Positions 12,205 through 12,416 of a stretch of DNA of 12,416 nucleotides are shown piece by piece (the first letter of the stretch is position 1; every line of letters starts with the position of its first letter). Source of the stretch: Microcaldota archaeon (GTDB lineage: Archaea > Micrarchaeota > Micrarchaeia > Micrarchaeales > CABMGC01); the NCBI GenBank assembly GCA_021835105.1, contig JAKBQS010000023.1, positions 1-12,416 of the forward strand, written 5' to 3'. Made by a program: the position numbers and the translations under genes. Under the pieces are notes generated by a model, which was given only the letters and a program-made list of their open reading frames with translations, had not been told where the DNA came from and did no database searches.

Positions 12205-12416
12205 TTACATTAGCATATGGCGTATATAAATCCTTTTTGATACGTATTCGAGATATTCTATCCTGCCTCGCGCCTTTGCTATATCGTTTCCTACCGCAAC
12301 GGTTCCATGGCCTTGCATTATAATAGTACAGGCACCTTTCCTGAATTCGCTGCTTACCGCATTGGCAAGCCTTTCGCTGCCCGGATCATACCTTCCTACA
12401 AAACCAAGCTTGCCGA
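12205..12416 (-). CDS. Partial class II aldolase/adducin-family protein (C-terminus)
   Basis: The gene runs off the right edge; 69 C-terminal residues remain, ending at TAA 12207-12205. The segment RYDPGSERLANAV, then TIIMQGHGTVAVGNDIAKAR (residues 30-49 of the fragment) and RIEYLEYVSKRI is typical of class II aldolases such as L-fuculose-1-phosphate aldolase and of MtnB-type dehydratases. The His of QGHG is the expected last zinc ligand; the other ligands lie outside the window. Position directly before the MTAP gene on the same strand, with 8 nt between, points to a role in handling methylthioribose-derived sugar phosphates, perhaps cleaving methylthioribulose-1-phosphate. A general fuculose-phosphate-type aldolase remains possible. 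Confidence 0.85.
   Translation of the reverse strand, partial: GKLGFVGRYDPGSERLANAVSSEFRKGACTIIMQGHGTVAVGNDIAKARGRIEYLEYVSKRIYIRHMLM
12221..12230 (-). promoter_or_regulatory. Internal TATA-like box ahead of the MTAP gene
   Basis: TTTATATACG lies inside the end of the aldolase coding region, centred about 29 nt before ATG 12196. It could give MTAP its own nearly leaderless transcript in addition to read-through from the aldolase gene. Confidence 0.3.

Noticed and set aside
1..12416. Search for CRISPR arrays, insertion sequences, attachment sites, toxin-antitoxin or phage genes
   Set aside because: No regularly spaced repeats, transposase-like products, integrases or terminal inverted repeats were seen on either strand.

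Overview
The window reads as a stretch of a compact archaeal chromosome. The evidence is an archaeal/eukaryotic-type leucyl-tRNA synthetase, an archaeal tRNA-Gln with an A1-U72 pair and no encoded CCA, TATA-like boxes about 25-30 nt upstream of nearly leaderless starts, GGTGA Shine-Dalgarno sites, and a thioadenosine phosphorylase with the C-terminal CXC motif known from archaeal enzymes. Gaps are tiny, convergent genes almost touch, and Ile (ATA) and Arg (AGG/AGA) codons are common. A small-genome archaeon, for example an ARMAN/Micrarchaeota-like or Thermoplasmata-like acidophile, is my guess. The sequence alone does not settle it, and I see no insertion sequence, CRISPR array or prophage.

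Layout. 1-83: possible tail of a plus-strand gene, perhaps a methyltransferase. 84-298: AT-rich intergenic DNA with a short tandem repeat. 299-2104 (-): HerA/DUF87-type ATPase with a nuclease-like C-terminal domain. 2154-2789 (+): DUF218/YdcF-like protein. 2798-3619 (-): endonuclease IV. 3671-4093 (+): UPF0047/YjbQ-family protein. 4095-5425 (-): two-gene unit of a membrane-anchored protein very rich in N-glycosylation sequons and an acidic cytosolic protein of unknown function. 5533-6011: a regulatory-looking block with a 76-residue protein gene (-), a possible 17-codon leader ORF, a strongly AT-rich divergent promoter zone and a candidate plus-strand small RNA ending in a terminator-like hairpin. 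6050-7010 (-): tRNA-Gln(CTG) followed by an EamA/DMT transporter. 7113-7808 (+): small M50/site-2-protease-like membrane metalloprotease. 7813-10659 (-): leucyl-tRNA synthetase. 10746-11393 (+): multi-pass membrane protein of unknown function. 11390-12416 (-): end of a class II aldolase gene and an S-methyl-5'-thioadenosine phosphorylase gene, 8 nt apart.

How the genes fit together. Most are housekeeping: translation (LeuRS, tRNA-Gln), base-excision repair (endonuclease IV), DNA-processing ATPase, and sulfur-nucleoside salvage. The aldolase-MTAP pair suggests salvage of 5'-methylthioadenosine, possibly by an aldolase-cleavage (DHAP-shunt-like) route. The least explained part is 5530-6011. A candidate small RNA with two mutually exclusive hairpins carries a 14-nt stretch that matches, apart from one extra A, the complement of the ribosome-binding region of the divergently transcribed 76-residue gene. 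This makes it a candidate antisense regulatory pair. Divergent gene pairs here repeatedly share a single near-symmetrical TATA element.
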